Source: Crocinitomicaceae bacterium
Lineage (GTDB): Bacteria > Bacteroidota > Bacteroidia > Flavobacteriales_D > Crocinitomicaceae
DNA: 7,818 nucleotides
Direction of reading: 5' to 3'
NCBI GenBank assembly: GCA_011522905.1
Contig: WTIB01000066.1
Span: 1-7,818, forward strand
The stretch's first letter is position 1. Each line of letters opens with the position of its first letter. Shown piece by piece: positions 1 through 6,285 of this stretch. Made by a program: the position numbers and the translations under genes. The notes beneath the pieces were generated by a model. It ran no database searches. It had not been told where the DNA came from and saw only the letters and a list, made by a program, of their open reading frames with translations.

Positions 1-398
1 AAACTCCAGATAATGCTGAATCGGCTTTACAAGAAATGATTGCCCACGTAAAAGGACTCCTAGAAAAACTAGGATTACAATATCGCATCCTAAAATTATG
101 CGCTGGAGATACTGGCTTTGCCTCTGCGATTACTTATGATTTTGAGGTGTATTCTGCTGGACAGGATAAATGGCTTGAGGTAAGTTCTGTTTCACGTTTT
201 GATACGTTTCAATCAAACAGATTAAAGCTTAGGTACAAGGATGAGAATAATAAGTCTAGACTTTGTCATACGCTAAATGGATCTGCATTAGCATTGCCAA
301 GAATAATGGCATCACTACTTGAAAACCATCAAACAGAAGGTGGAATTAACATACCCGAAGTTCTTGTTCCGTATACGGGCTTTAAAGTAATATCTTAA
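1..398 (+). CDS. serS: Seryl-tRNA synthetase, C-terminal part (5' end outside window)
   Basis: This class II aminoacyl-tRNA synthetase charges tRNA-Ser (and tRNA-Sec where present) with serine in the cytoplasm. Only the last 132 or so residues are in the window; the open frame runs in from the left edge, with its first complete codon at base 3, so the ATG at base 36 is internal. The fragment holds the second half of the catalytic core. Motif 2 and its flank include a GDTGFAS segment (bases 105-125), a TYD-EVY segment and an SSVS element (183-194) where many SerRS have SSCS. Motif 3, with the ATP-binding arginine, is HTLNGSALALPR (about 267-302), followed by an LLEN element and the PEVLVPY end typical of the family. 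The C-terminus looks complete and ends at TAA. A same-strand lipoprotein gene follows after 24 bases. The identification is firm; only the N-terminal arm is unseen. Confidence 0.97.
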   Translation, partial: TPDNAESALQEMIAHVKGLLEKLGLQYRILKLCAGDTGFASAITYDFEVYSAGQDKWLEVSSVSRFDTFQSNRLKLRYKDENNKSRLCHTLNGSALALPRIMASLLENHQTEGGINIPEVLVPYTGFKVIS

Positions 399-422
399 AA
401 TGCGGAATATTTAAGCAATTTT

Positions 423-956
423 ATGAGAAAATACATTTTTTTAATACTCTTAATAAGCTTATCCTGCTCTGACCTTGATAAGGAGAAGCAGGTAGAAAAT
501 GTATTGAAATTAACCAAGGAAGTAACGGCAATAAATCAGGAATTTGAGAAATTAAAAATAGATAGTATTCCAGCATTAAAACTGTCAACTTATGAAGTTG
601 AGAGAAGGATAAAACAAAACTATTTCTCTGATACAATTAACCTTGAGTTTGGTCAAAAAATGGATGATTACAAGAGGATGAGGAGAATGCTTGGCCCTAT
701 TGGAAAAGAAGAATTTAGATTACATCAAAGTATTAATGAGGAATTATCTCAGCTAAAAAAACTGCATTCCGACATCTCAAATGGCTACGGTAAAAGGGAG
801 TCTTATGATGAGTATATTCAATTCGAGAAAAATAAGGTTTCCCAAATAAATGTTCTTTTTGGAGAATACGTGAAACTTAGGGCACAGTTCTTGGAAATAT
901 ATGACAGACTACACAAGGAATTGCTTGAATATGGTCGGGACTGGATTTCTCAATAA
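423..956 (+). CDS. Small predicted lipoprotein, helical, function unknown
   Basis: I do not recognise this 177-residue protein. It begins with a short basic and hydrophobic signal (residues 1-14) ending in SLSC at residue 15. The lipobox is imperfect (Ser rather than Leu/Val at -3), but such variants occur in Bacteroidota, so I infer a lipoprotein acylated at Cys15. The residues just after the cysteine are acidic (S-D-L-D-K-E), which loosely resembles lipoprotein surface-export signals described in this phylum; whether it faces the periplasm or the outside is open. The rest is rich in Lys, Glu, Leu and Ile with no further cysteine and probably forms long helices or coiled coils (about 20-47, 95-120 and 130-172). 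It lies 24 bases after serS and ends in tandem stops (TAA TAA, 954-959) just before the TPR gene, so co-transcription with the TPR gene is likely. It may be an accessory factor for that protein, but this rests only on position. Confidence 0.75.
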   Translation: MRKYIFLILLISLSCSDLDKEKQVENVLKLTKEVTAINQEFEKLKIDSIPALKLSTYEVERRIKQNYFSDTINLEFGQKMDDYKRMRRMLGPIGKEEFRLHQSINEELSQLKKLHSDISNGYGKRESYDEYIQFEKNKVSQINVLFGEYVKLRAQFLEIYDRLHKELLEYGRDWISQ

Positions 957-962
957 TAATAT

Positions 963-2795
963 ATGAAGTACCTATTATTTATATCATTTATTGGATTCTC
1001 ACTTTTTGCATTTTCCCAATCCAATTCTGATTTACAACTTGCTCAGCATTATTATGGGCAAGGCGATTATTTAAAGGCAAGAGAATATTATGAGAAAATT
1101 TATAATGAATCACCATCATTGGTAATATTTAAGAAATACTATGAATGCCTTATCGAAACAAAAGAATATAAAATAGCCGAAAAAACCTTAAAAAAGGAGA
1201 TTGCTAAAACAAGCAATAATGTAGACCTTAAAATACAATTAGCTGGTTTTTATAGTGATAGGGAACAGTCGGGCAAGGCGAATAAAATTTATGATGACCT
1301 TATCGAAAATCAAACTAATTCTCCCTCACAATGCATTTCATTATTTAGCTCTTTTTTGGTAATGTCTAGGCCCGACTTGGCACTAACGGTTTTAAGCAAT
1401 GCAAAAAAGAAATTTAAAAGCTATCCATTTAATTTTCAAGAGGCCGATTTGTACGCGCAAAAACAAGAAAAAGATAAAATGATAGAGTCATATTTGTCAT
1501 TACTAGACAAGCACGACTACTATCAGGAAGCTGTTCAAAAGGCACTTTTGCGTCGATTAGACTTAGAAACTGAGGACTCCAAAGAGTTTCAGATGTTCAA
1601 ATCTGCACTATTTGAAAGAGCAAAAAAAGAAAATTCGGGGGTTATTTTTTCGGAAATGTTAATCTGGCTTTATTCACAAGTAGATAATTTTGAGGGGGTT
1701 TTTAATCAGGTGGTTTCTGTGGACATTAGATCAAAAGCCAATGGATATAGACTTTATGATTTTGGAATGGTGTGCCGAGAAAATAAAGATTATCAAACTT
1801 CTATACGGGCATTTCAGGAGGCAATATCGATAAGCTCTTCTGATGATATAAAAATGAAAGCTCAAGTTGGAATTCTAAATGTCGGATATATAAAGGTTGC
1901 CAAATTAAAGAAATACACTAGAGAAGAGTTGGACAAAATCATTCTTCATTACGAAAAAGTCCTGGAAACTGTAAAGACTCCAAATTCAAGGACACTCTCT
2001 ATAGTTCTTGAGTATGCTGAATTGCTATCATATCATTATGGAGACAGAGAGAAGGCATTGAAAGTCCTTACAGATACCGAGGGATCAACAATGCTTACGG
2101 ACATTATGAAGGCCAAGGTAAAAATGCTTATAGCAGACATTGAGGTACTTAGAGGAAATGTTTGGGATGCGTCACTCATATATATGCAAATTAGTGAAGC
2201 CTTTAATTATGAAACTATTGGGAATAGAGCTAAATTTAAAAATGCAAGAATTTTCTACTATCAAGGAGAGTTTGAATTTGCGCAATCACAACTGGATATC
2301 CTAAAGCAGTCGACTTCGAAGCTTTTATCGAATGACGCAATTCAGCTTTCAGTAACCATAACCGATAATTACGGCTTAGATTCAAATTATATTGCAATGG
2401 CCTGGTTTTCAAAAGCAGACTTATTCATCGAACAATTCAAATTTAAAGAGGCTTTTTCCTTGTTTGATAGCATACAAGTGAATTATCCTTTTCATTCTCT
2501 TGCCGATGAAATCTTATACAAGAGAGCTAAAGCCATGGAGCTTCAGGGGAATTGGGAAAGGGCCATAGGGTATTATGAGGATATTCTCAAGTTTCACAAG
2601 GAAGACATTTTAGCAGATGATGCACTTTTCCATTTGGCTGAAATATTAGAGACTAAATTATTTCAGGATCAAGAGGCCTTAGAAAAATATAAGGCATTGC
2701 TAATTGATTACCCATCTAGTCTTTATGGACATGAAGCCAGAAAAAGAGTTCGCTTATTGCGAGGAGAAACCATCACTCCAAGCTCTGAATTTTAG
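963..2795 (+). CDS. Periplasmic tetratricopeptide-repeat protein
   Basis: This 610-residue protein has a signal peptide (residues 1-18, hydrophobic core LLFISFIGFSLFAFS) with a likely signal peptidase I site before Gln19, a common cleavage context in Bacteroidota. The mature part is a solenoid of helical hairpins with TPR-like spacing. The clearest repeats are near residues 22-50 (AQHYYGQGDYLKAREYYEK), 263-290, 420-447, 478-508, 514-546 (ELQGNWERAIGYYEDIL) and 551-583. The last three resemble the YbgF/BamD type of periplasmic TPR (KAxxxQGxxxxAIxxY, YP-S-A). TPR arrays bind proteins, so a scaffold role at the inner face of the outer membrane is inferred; no catalytic motif is visible and the partner is unknown. 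The start lies six bases after the stop of the lipoprotein gene, which indicates one operon. The stop is two bases from the stop of the convergent dehydrogenase gene. Confidence 0.9.
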   Translation: MKYLLFISFIGFSLFAFSQSNSDLQLAQHYYGQGDYLKAREYYEKIYNESPSLVIFKKYYECLIETKEYKIAEKTLKKEIAKTSNNVDLKIQLAGFYSDREQSGKANKIYDDLIENQTNSPSQCISLFSSFLVMSRPDLALTVLSNAKKKFKSYPFNFQEADLYAQKQEKDKMIESYLSLLDKHDYYQEAVQKALLRRLDLETEDSKEFQMFKSALFERAKKENSGVIFSEMLIWLYSQVDNFEGVFNQVVSVDIRSKANGYRLYDFGMVCRENKDYQTSIRAFQEAISISSSDDIKMKAQVGILNVGYIKVAKLKKYTREELDKIILHYEKVLETVKTPNSRTLSIVLEYAELLSYHYGDREKALKVLTDTEGSTMLTDIMKAKVKMLIADIEVLRGNVWDASLIYMQISEAFNYETIGNRAKFKNARIFYYQGEFEFAQSQLDILKQSTSKLLSNDAIQLSVTITDNYGLDSNYIAMAWFSKADLFIEQFKFKEAFSLFDSIQVNYPFHSLADEILYKRAKAMELQGNWERAIGYYEDILKFHKEDILADDALFHLAEILETKLFQDQEALEKYKALLIDYPSSLYGHEARKRVRLLRGETITPSSEF

Positions 2796-2797
2796 TG

Positions 2798-3991
2798 CTA
2801 TTTAGGGATATCTCTAGTAAATGATGGAATACCCGTGATGTCCATTCCCGTGATAAGCAAGTGTATGTCATGAGTACCCTCATAAGTGAGAACCGATTCC
2901 AAATTTGCCATATGACGCATCATTGAGTATTCACTTGTAATACCCATTCCCCCATGAATCTGCCGGGCCTCTCTGGCAATATTTAATGCAATTTCTACAT
3001 TGTTTCTTTTTGCCATTGATATCTGCGCTGAGGTCGCCTTTCCCTCATTTCGCAGTTCACCCAAGCGTAGTGTAAGTAATTGCGCTTTTGTGATTTCTGT
3101 AATCATTTCTGCAAGCTTTTTTTGGATGAGCTGGAAGCTGCCAATTGGCACATCAAACTGGGTTCTTTCCTTTGAATATCGAAGTGCTTGATCATAACAA
3201 TCCATGGCTGCTCCAAGAGCACCCCAAGCAATACCAAAACGTGCAGAGTCCAAGCAGCTTAAAGGAGCTCCTAAACCTGACCTACCCGGTAAAATATTTG
3301 ATTTCGGCACACGGACATTATCGAAAATTAATTCTCCAGTTGCAGATGCACGTAAAGACAATTTTCCATGCATTTCTGGAGTGCTGAAGCCCTCCATACC
3401 CCTTTCCACAATTAAGCCATGAATTCGCCCTTCTTCATTTTTTGCCCAAACCACGGCAATATCGGCGAATGGGGCATTTGAAATCCACATTTTTGCACCA
3501 TTCAAAATGACGTCATCACCATCCTCTTTATAATTGGTAATCATGCCTCCAGGATTAGAGCCAAAATCGGGTTCAGTCAAACCAAAGCAACCAACCATTT
3601 CACCAGAGGCCAACTTCGGGAGAAATTTGTTTTTATGTTCTTCACTTCCATATTTCCATATTGGATACATTACAAGAGATGATTGCACTGAGGCTGTTGA
3701 ACGTAAACCTGAATCACAACGCTCTAATTCTTGCATTATTAGTCCATATGAAATTTGATCAAGCCCAGGGCCGCCATATTCTTCTGGAATATATGGACCG
3801 AAGGCACCTATTTCACCAAGACCTGGTATAAGGTGTTTGGGAAAAACGGCATTTTCATAAGCATCATCTATAATGGGCGATACTTCTTTTTTCACCCATG
3901 CCCTTGCGGCATCTCTTACCAGTTTATGTTCGTCTGATAATAATTCATCCATTAAATAATAATCGGGATGGTTGTATAGATCTGTTTTCAT
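2798..3991 (-). CDS. gcdH: Glutaryl-CoA dehydrogenase (acyl-CoA dehydrogenase family)
   Basis: This FAD enzyme oxidises and decarboxylates glutaryl-CoA to crotonyl-CoA in lysine and tryptophan breakdown, passing electrons to electron-transfer flavoprotein. The 397-residue product is full length and closer to mitochondrial GCDH than to general acyl-CoA dehydrogenases. Numbered from the ATG at 3991, the segment ELERCDSGLRSTASVQSS supplies Glu90, Arg97 and Ser101, matching the residues that hold the glutaryl carboxylate in human GCDH (Glu87, Arg94, Ser98). The flavin-binding segment GCFGLTEPDFGSNP starts at 134, RTQF lies near 276 and ARQIHGGMGI near 342. The catalytic base is Glu371 in TYEGTHDIH. 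A TTG codon directly upstream (3992-3994) is in frame, but ATG is the better start. The gene stands alone between a convergent TPR gene and a divergent membrane-protein gene; no ETF or acyl-CoA ligase gene is adjacent. A very close paralogue with other short dicarboxyl-CoA preference cannot be excluded. Confidence 0.93.
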   Translation of the reverse strand: MKTDLYNHPDYYLMDELLSDEHKLVRDAARAWVKKEVSPIIDDAYENAVFPKHLIPGLGEIGAFGPYIPEEYGGPGLDQISYGLIMQELERCDSGLRSTASVQSSLVMYPIWKYGSEEHKNKFLPKLASGEMVGCFGLTEPDFGSNPGGMITNYKEDGDDVILNGAKMWISNAPFADIAVVWAKNEEGRIHGLIVERGMEGFSTPEMHGKLSLRASATGELIFDNVRVPKSNILPGRSGLGAPLSCLDSARFGIAWGALGAAMDCYDQALRYSKERTQFDVPIGSFQLIQKKLAEMITEITKAQLLTLRLGELRNEGKATSAQISMAKRNNVEIALNIAREARQIHGGMGITSEYSMMRHMANLESVLTYEGTHDIHLLITGMDITGIPSFTRDIPK

Positions 3992-4013
3992 CAAATAAAA
4001 GCTTTTACGATCG

Positions 4014-4021
4014 CAAAATTA
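4014..4021 (-). promoter_or_regulatory. Candidate Bacteroidota -7 box for gcdH
   Basis: Read on the minus strand this is TAATTTTG, an exact fit to the TAnnTTTG -7 element of the Bacteroidota primary sigma factor. It lies 22 bases upstream of the gcdH ATG, so the leader would be short. I could not find a TTTG/TTG -33 box at the usual spacing, so the call rests on one short AT-rich motif. Confidence 0.35.
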
Positions 4022-4073
4022 ACAAATTATACAGGGCTTGTGTTTTTAATTTCTATTTAATTTTACTTCGAGC

Positions 4074-4751
4074 ATGTATCCATTAATAAATTTACTCCAG
4101 GTCATTCAACTCTATCCAAGGGAAAATGTTTTAAAAAACACCTTATTGGTTTTAATATTGGTTTGTGTTGGATTTATTGGTTTGTCGAGATTAATGTCGC
4201 CCCAACTTTTCAAGATAGTAAATAGAGATTTTTGGTCAAGAAAATTCTACAATGAATCCTTTAGCGATTCTGATATTATTTCTCCGGCGGCAAATTTTCT
4301 TTTATTCTTGAACCTATTTATCTCATTAAATGTATGCTTAATTGCAGTTTTACATGAGTCTTTTAATCTTGAAGAGCTTGTATTTAGTAGCTTCCTAATG
4401 CTTTCTGTATTTTTTCTCTTTCAGCAACTTAGCTTTCGGTTAAGTTCTATTTTGTTAGGAGAATCTGGATTGAGAAAAAACATGTCGGTCATTACTCAAC
4501 AAATATGGAATTTTTTGGGTCTCGTTATTTTTTTATTGGCCTTATTGATTTTATTAAATACGCAGCATGCTGAAATATTTAGGATACTGGTATACATTGT
4601 CTTGTTTTTACTTCCTTTTGCCCGAATTGTAAAGGGGGTAATATATGCCAAATCAAATAATTACGATTGGTTTTATATAATTTTGTATCTTTGCACCCTC
4701 GAAATACTTCCTTTGGTCGTTCTGGGCAAGTATTTTAGAGAATTATTTTAG
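4074..4751 (+). CDS. DUF4271-type multi-pass membrane protein
   Basis: This 225-residue integral membrane protein belongs, by pattern, to the Bacteroidota DUF4271 family, whose biochemical role I do not know. About six membrane segments can be seen: near residues 22-40, 73-93, 101-119, 145-161, 168-186 and 198-217. The most recognisable part is the C-terminal signature YIILYLCTLEILPLVVLGK (201-219), preceded by a conserved-looking LLPFARIVKGVIYA stretch (179-192). Loops are short and there are no obvious catalytic or metal-binding residues, so a channel, assembly or accessory role is as likely as an enzyme. hemD follows 26 bases downstream on the same strand, a neighbourhood I recall for this family in Bacteroidota genomes; that arrangement hints at a link to heme or envelope biogenesis but does not prove one. 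The upstream gene is divergent, so transcription must begin in the 82-base spacer (3992-4073), where I see no strong plus-strand promoter. Confidence 0.85.
   Translation: MYPLINLLQVIQLYPRENVLKNTLLVLILVCVGFIGLSRLMSPQLFKIVNRDFWSRKFYNESFSDSDIISPAANFLLFLNLFISLNVCLIAVLHESFNLEELVFSSFLMLSVFFLFQQLSFRLSSILLGESGLRKNMSVITQQIWNFLGLVIFLLALLILLNTQHAEIFRILVYIVLFLLPFARIVKGVIYAKSNNYDWFYIILYLCTLEILPLVVLGKYFRELF
4686..4693 (+). promoter_or_regulatory. Candidate internal promoter (-7 box) for hemD inside the DUF4271 gene
   Basis: TATCTTTG, followed by CAC, is an exact match to the Bacteroidota -7 consensus TAnnTTTG and lies in the last 70 bases of the DUF4271 gene. A weaker upstream box, ATTG (4666-4669), sits 16 bases before it, slightly shorter than the usual 17-23. 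Transcription would start near base 4700 and give hemD a leader of roughly 75-80 bases. The same bases encode Tyr-Leu-Cys of the conserved DUF4271 C-terminal motif, so the match may be a by-product of coding constraint. Confidence 0.4.
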
Positions 4752-4777
4752 TTAATAAAGAATTTAATAAAATAGTT

Positions 4778-5533
4778 TTGGCAATAAAAACAATACTAGT
4801 CTCTCAACCTAAACCACAAAGTAATAGATCTCCTTATTTTTCGCTTGCTGAAAGACAAGGTTTAACTATAGATTTCAGACCTTTTATTAAAGTAGAGGGC
4901 GTGAGTCCTAAGGAGTTTAGAGAGCAAAGGGTAAATCTTGCTGACTTTACAGGTGTTCTTTTAACCTCAAAAGTAGCAGCGGATCACTTTTTTAGAATGG
5001 CAGAAGCCACTAGGTTTGAGGTGCCAGATTCAATGAAATATTTTTGTATTTCAGAGGCAGTAGCTCTTTATCTTCAGAAGTTTGTTGCTTACAGAAAAAG
5101 AAAAATATTTTTTGGCAATCAAAATATACATGATTTAATCGATGTGCTCAAAAAGCACAAATCGGAAAACATACTATTGCCTTGTACTGATATCTTAAGA
5201 GATGTAATTCCGAATACACTCACTGAAAATAACATTCAGTTTACCAAATCTGTGCTATACAGAACAGTAGCAGCTGATCTTTCTGATTTAGAAAATGTTT
5301 TTTATGACGTGTTGGTTTTCTTCAGTCCTGGTGGAATAGAATCCCTATTGAAAAATTTTCCTGATTTTAAACAAAACAATACTCTGATAGCAACATTTGG
5401 TGCAACAACAGCTACCGCAGCTATTAAAAACGGCTTAAAACCCAACATTAGGGCTCCGCACCCTAAAGCCCCTTCTATGGTTGGTGCAATAGAGCTTTTT
5501 ATCAAAGAGCAGGAAAAAAAGGCTAAAGTTTAA
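4778..5533 (+). CDS. hemD: Uroporphyrinogen-III synthase (non-ATG start)
   Basis: This cytoplasmic enzyme closes hydroxymethylbilane to uroporphyrinogen III while inverting ring D, the branch point to heme and siroheme. The 251-residue product has the usual two-domain layout and weak sequence conservation. Visible landmarks are the N-terminal strand TILVSQPKP (5-13), GVLLTSKVAADHF (59-71), YRTV (161-164) at the return to the first domain, FFSPGGIESLL (181-191), FGATTATAAIKNGL (207-220) and APSMVGAIELFI near the end, all expected of the HEM4 family. No in-frame ATG exists between the upstream stop at 4736-4738 and codon 73; the conserved N-terminal strand requires initiation at the TTG at 4778 or at a rarer ATA/ATT just before it. 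The gene lies 26 bases after the DUF4271 gene and overlaps the convergent sirtuin gene by 11 bases. No Shine-Dalgarno sequence is visible. Confidence 0.9.
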   Translation: MAIKTILVSQPKPQSNRSPYFSLAERQGLTIDFRPFIKVEGVSPKEFREQRVNLADFTGVLLTSKVAADHFFRMAEATRFEVPDSMKYFCISEAVALYLQKFVAYRKRKIFFGNQNIHDLIDVLKKHKSENILLPCTDILRDVIPNTLTENNIQFTKSVLYRTVAADLSDLENVFYDVLVFFSPGGIESLLKNFPDFKQNNTLIATFGATTATAAIKNGLKPNIRAPHPKAPSMVGAIELFIKEQEKKAKV

Positions 5534-6215
5534 GTTCCTTCATTAAGGATTGAATACCATCAACTGCTTTTTGATTTATTAAACGAAATTCGTTTCCATC
5601 GTTCAATTCATCTGCTTTTGGGTCAATGATCCACTTTTGGGCATTGGGAGGACAGAAGGATAAAAGATTCGCGGCAGGGTATACCTGGAGAGAAGAACCA
5701 ATAACAATGAAGTGTGTTGCACCCACCATTAAATCAATTGCTCTTTCCATCATAGGTACGTTCTCACCAAACCAAACAACGTGAGGCCGCAAGCGAAAAC
5801 CTTCGGGGCATTTATCATTTTCAGAAAGCTTCCAACCATCCACAGGATAATATTCTTTTTCTTGATTTGGTCCTGATGATTTTGCATATCGAATATTACC
5901 ATGCAAATGCAATACATTTTTCGATCCAGCCCTTTCATGAAGGTCATCAATATTTTGTGTAATGATTTGAACTTCAGCTTTCTTTTCCAATTCGGCGATA
6001 GCAAAATGTGCTTCATTTGGTTTGGAATTGATTATTTGTTTCCTCCGTTGGTTGTAAAAATCAGTCACCAAATCAGGGTTGTGTTTCCAGGCCTCGGGAG
6101 TGGCCACATCATGTATGTTATAATTCTCCCACAAACCATTGGAGTCTCGAAAGGTTTTTATACCGCTTTCTGCACTCATTCCTGCCCCAGAGAATATAAT
6201 AATTTGTGCTTGCAT
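5523..6215 (-). CDS. cobB: Sir2-family NAD-dependent protein deacylase (SIRT5/CobB-like, zinc cysteines absent)
   Basis: Sirtuins remove acyl groups from lysine using NAD, giving nicotinamide and O-acyl-ADP-ribose. The 230-residue protein is essentially the bare catalytic core. The NAD loop is GAGMSAESGIKTFRD (10-24), TQNIDDLHERAG spans 86-97, the catalytic histidine is His105 in HLHGNI, LRPHVVWFGE spans 142-151 and GSSLQVYPAA 173-182. Tyr54 and Arg57 in FYNQRR match the Tyr/Arg pair that binds succinyl or malonyl lysine in SIRT5 and CobB, so desuccinylase/demalonylase activity is inferred. The zinc module normally has two Cys pairs between HLHG and LRP; here residues 107-141 contain only Cys136. 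I believe related Bacteroidota sirtuins share this loss, so it need not mean inactivity. The start is ATG at 6215, just before the NAD-binding strand. The gene is divergent from the secreted protein and overlaps the end of hemD. The symbol is by homology class only. Confidence 0.93.
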   Translation of the reverse strand: MQAQIIIFSGAGMSAESGIKTFRDSNGLWENYNIHDVATPEAWKHNPDLVTDFYNQRRKQIINSKPNEAHFAIAELEKKAEVQIITQNIDDLHERAGSKNVLHLHGNIRYAKSSGPNQEKEYYPVDGWKLSENDKCPEGFRLRPHVVWFGENVPMMERAIDLMVGATHFIVIGSSLQVYPAANLLSFCPPNAQKWIIDPKADELNDGNEFRLINQKAVDGIQSLMKELKL

Positions 6216-6222
6216 AAATTTG
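6215..6222 (+). promoter_or_regulatory. Candidate -7 box upstream of the secreted thioredoxin-like gene
   Basis: TAAATTTG fits TAnnTTTG exactly on the plus strand and would give the downstream gene a leader of about 55-60 bases. It overlaps the first base of the divergent sirtuin gene. No properly spaced TTTG/TTG -33 box was found, and a similar box exists at 6256, so the true promoter is uncertain. Confidence 0.3.
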
Positions 6223-6255
6223 TGTTAATCGTTTCGTAAAGTCATATTAATGTTA

Positions 6256-6263
6256 TAAATTTA
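6256..6263 (+). promoter_or_regulatory. Alternative -7 box for the secreted thioredoxin-like gene
   Basis: TAAATTTA matches the TAnnTTTG consensus at all but the last base. A degenerate TTTC (6232-6235) lies 20 bases upstream, the correct spacing for a -33 element. This position would give a short leader of about 15-20 bases. It repeats the ATAAATTT core found at 6214-6221. Confidence 0.3.
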
Positions 6264-6269
6264 CCTCAC

Positions 6270-6285
6270 TTAAAAAAAATAAACA
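6270..6285 (+). promoter_or_regulatory. A-rich translation initiation region without Shine-Dalgarno
   Basis: The bases just before the ATG at 6286 are almost all A (TTAAAAAAAATAAACA), with no GGAGG-like sequence. Unstructured A-rich leaders of this kind are typical of well-translated genes in Bacteroidota, where start selection relies on upstream adenines rather than Shine-Dalgarno pairing. This supports the chosen start of the secreted protein. Confidence 0.45.

Noticed and set aside
399..422. Possible promoter or terminator between serS and the lipoprotein gene
   Set aside because: The 24 bases hold no hairpin and no TAnnTTTG box; read-through from serS is as likely as anything else.
3139..3150. 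Perfect 12-base palindrome TGCCAATTGGCA
   Set aside because: It lies well inside the gcdH coding region, its codons encode an ordinary family segment (VPIGS), and no second copy was noticed; most likely chance.
3000..3937. Several plus-strand open frames of 60-80 codons opposite gcdH
   Set aside because: They lie antisense to a strongly conserved gene, show no domain or signal features, and overlap one another; they are frame shadows.
3992..3994. TTG one codon upstream of the gcdH ATG as alternative start
   Set aside because: An ATG follows immediately and nothing favours the TTG; the extra Met would be meaningless for function.
5536..5549. Small hairpin TCCTT-CATT-AAGGA at the hemD/sirtuin junction
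   Set aside because: A five-base stem with no T-run lying within coding sequence is too weak to call a terminator.
5750..6016. Minus-strand 88-codon open frame within the sirtuin gene
   Set aside because: It is an alternative frame of the same strand across conserved sirtuin motifs; no sign of a frameshift in the sirtuin, which is complete.
5901..6239. Plus-strand 112-codon open frame opposite the sirtuin gene
   Set aside because: It covers the conserved catalytic half of the sirtuin on the other strand and its translation has no recognisable features.
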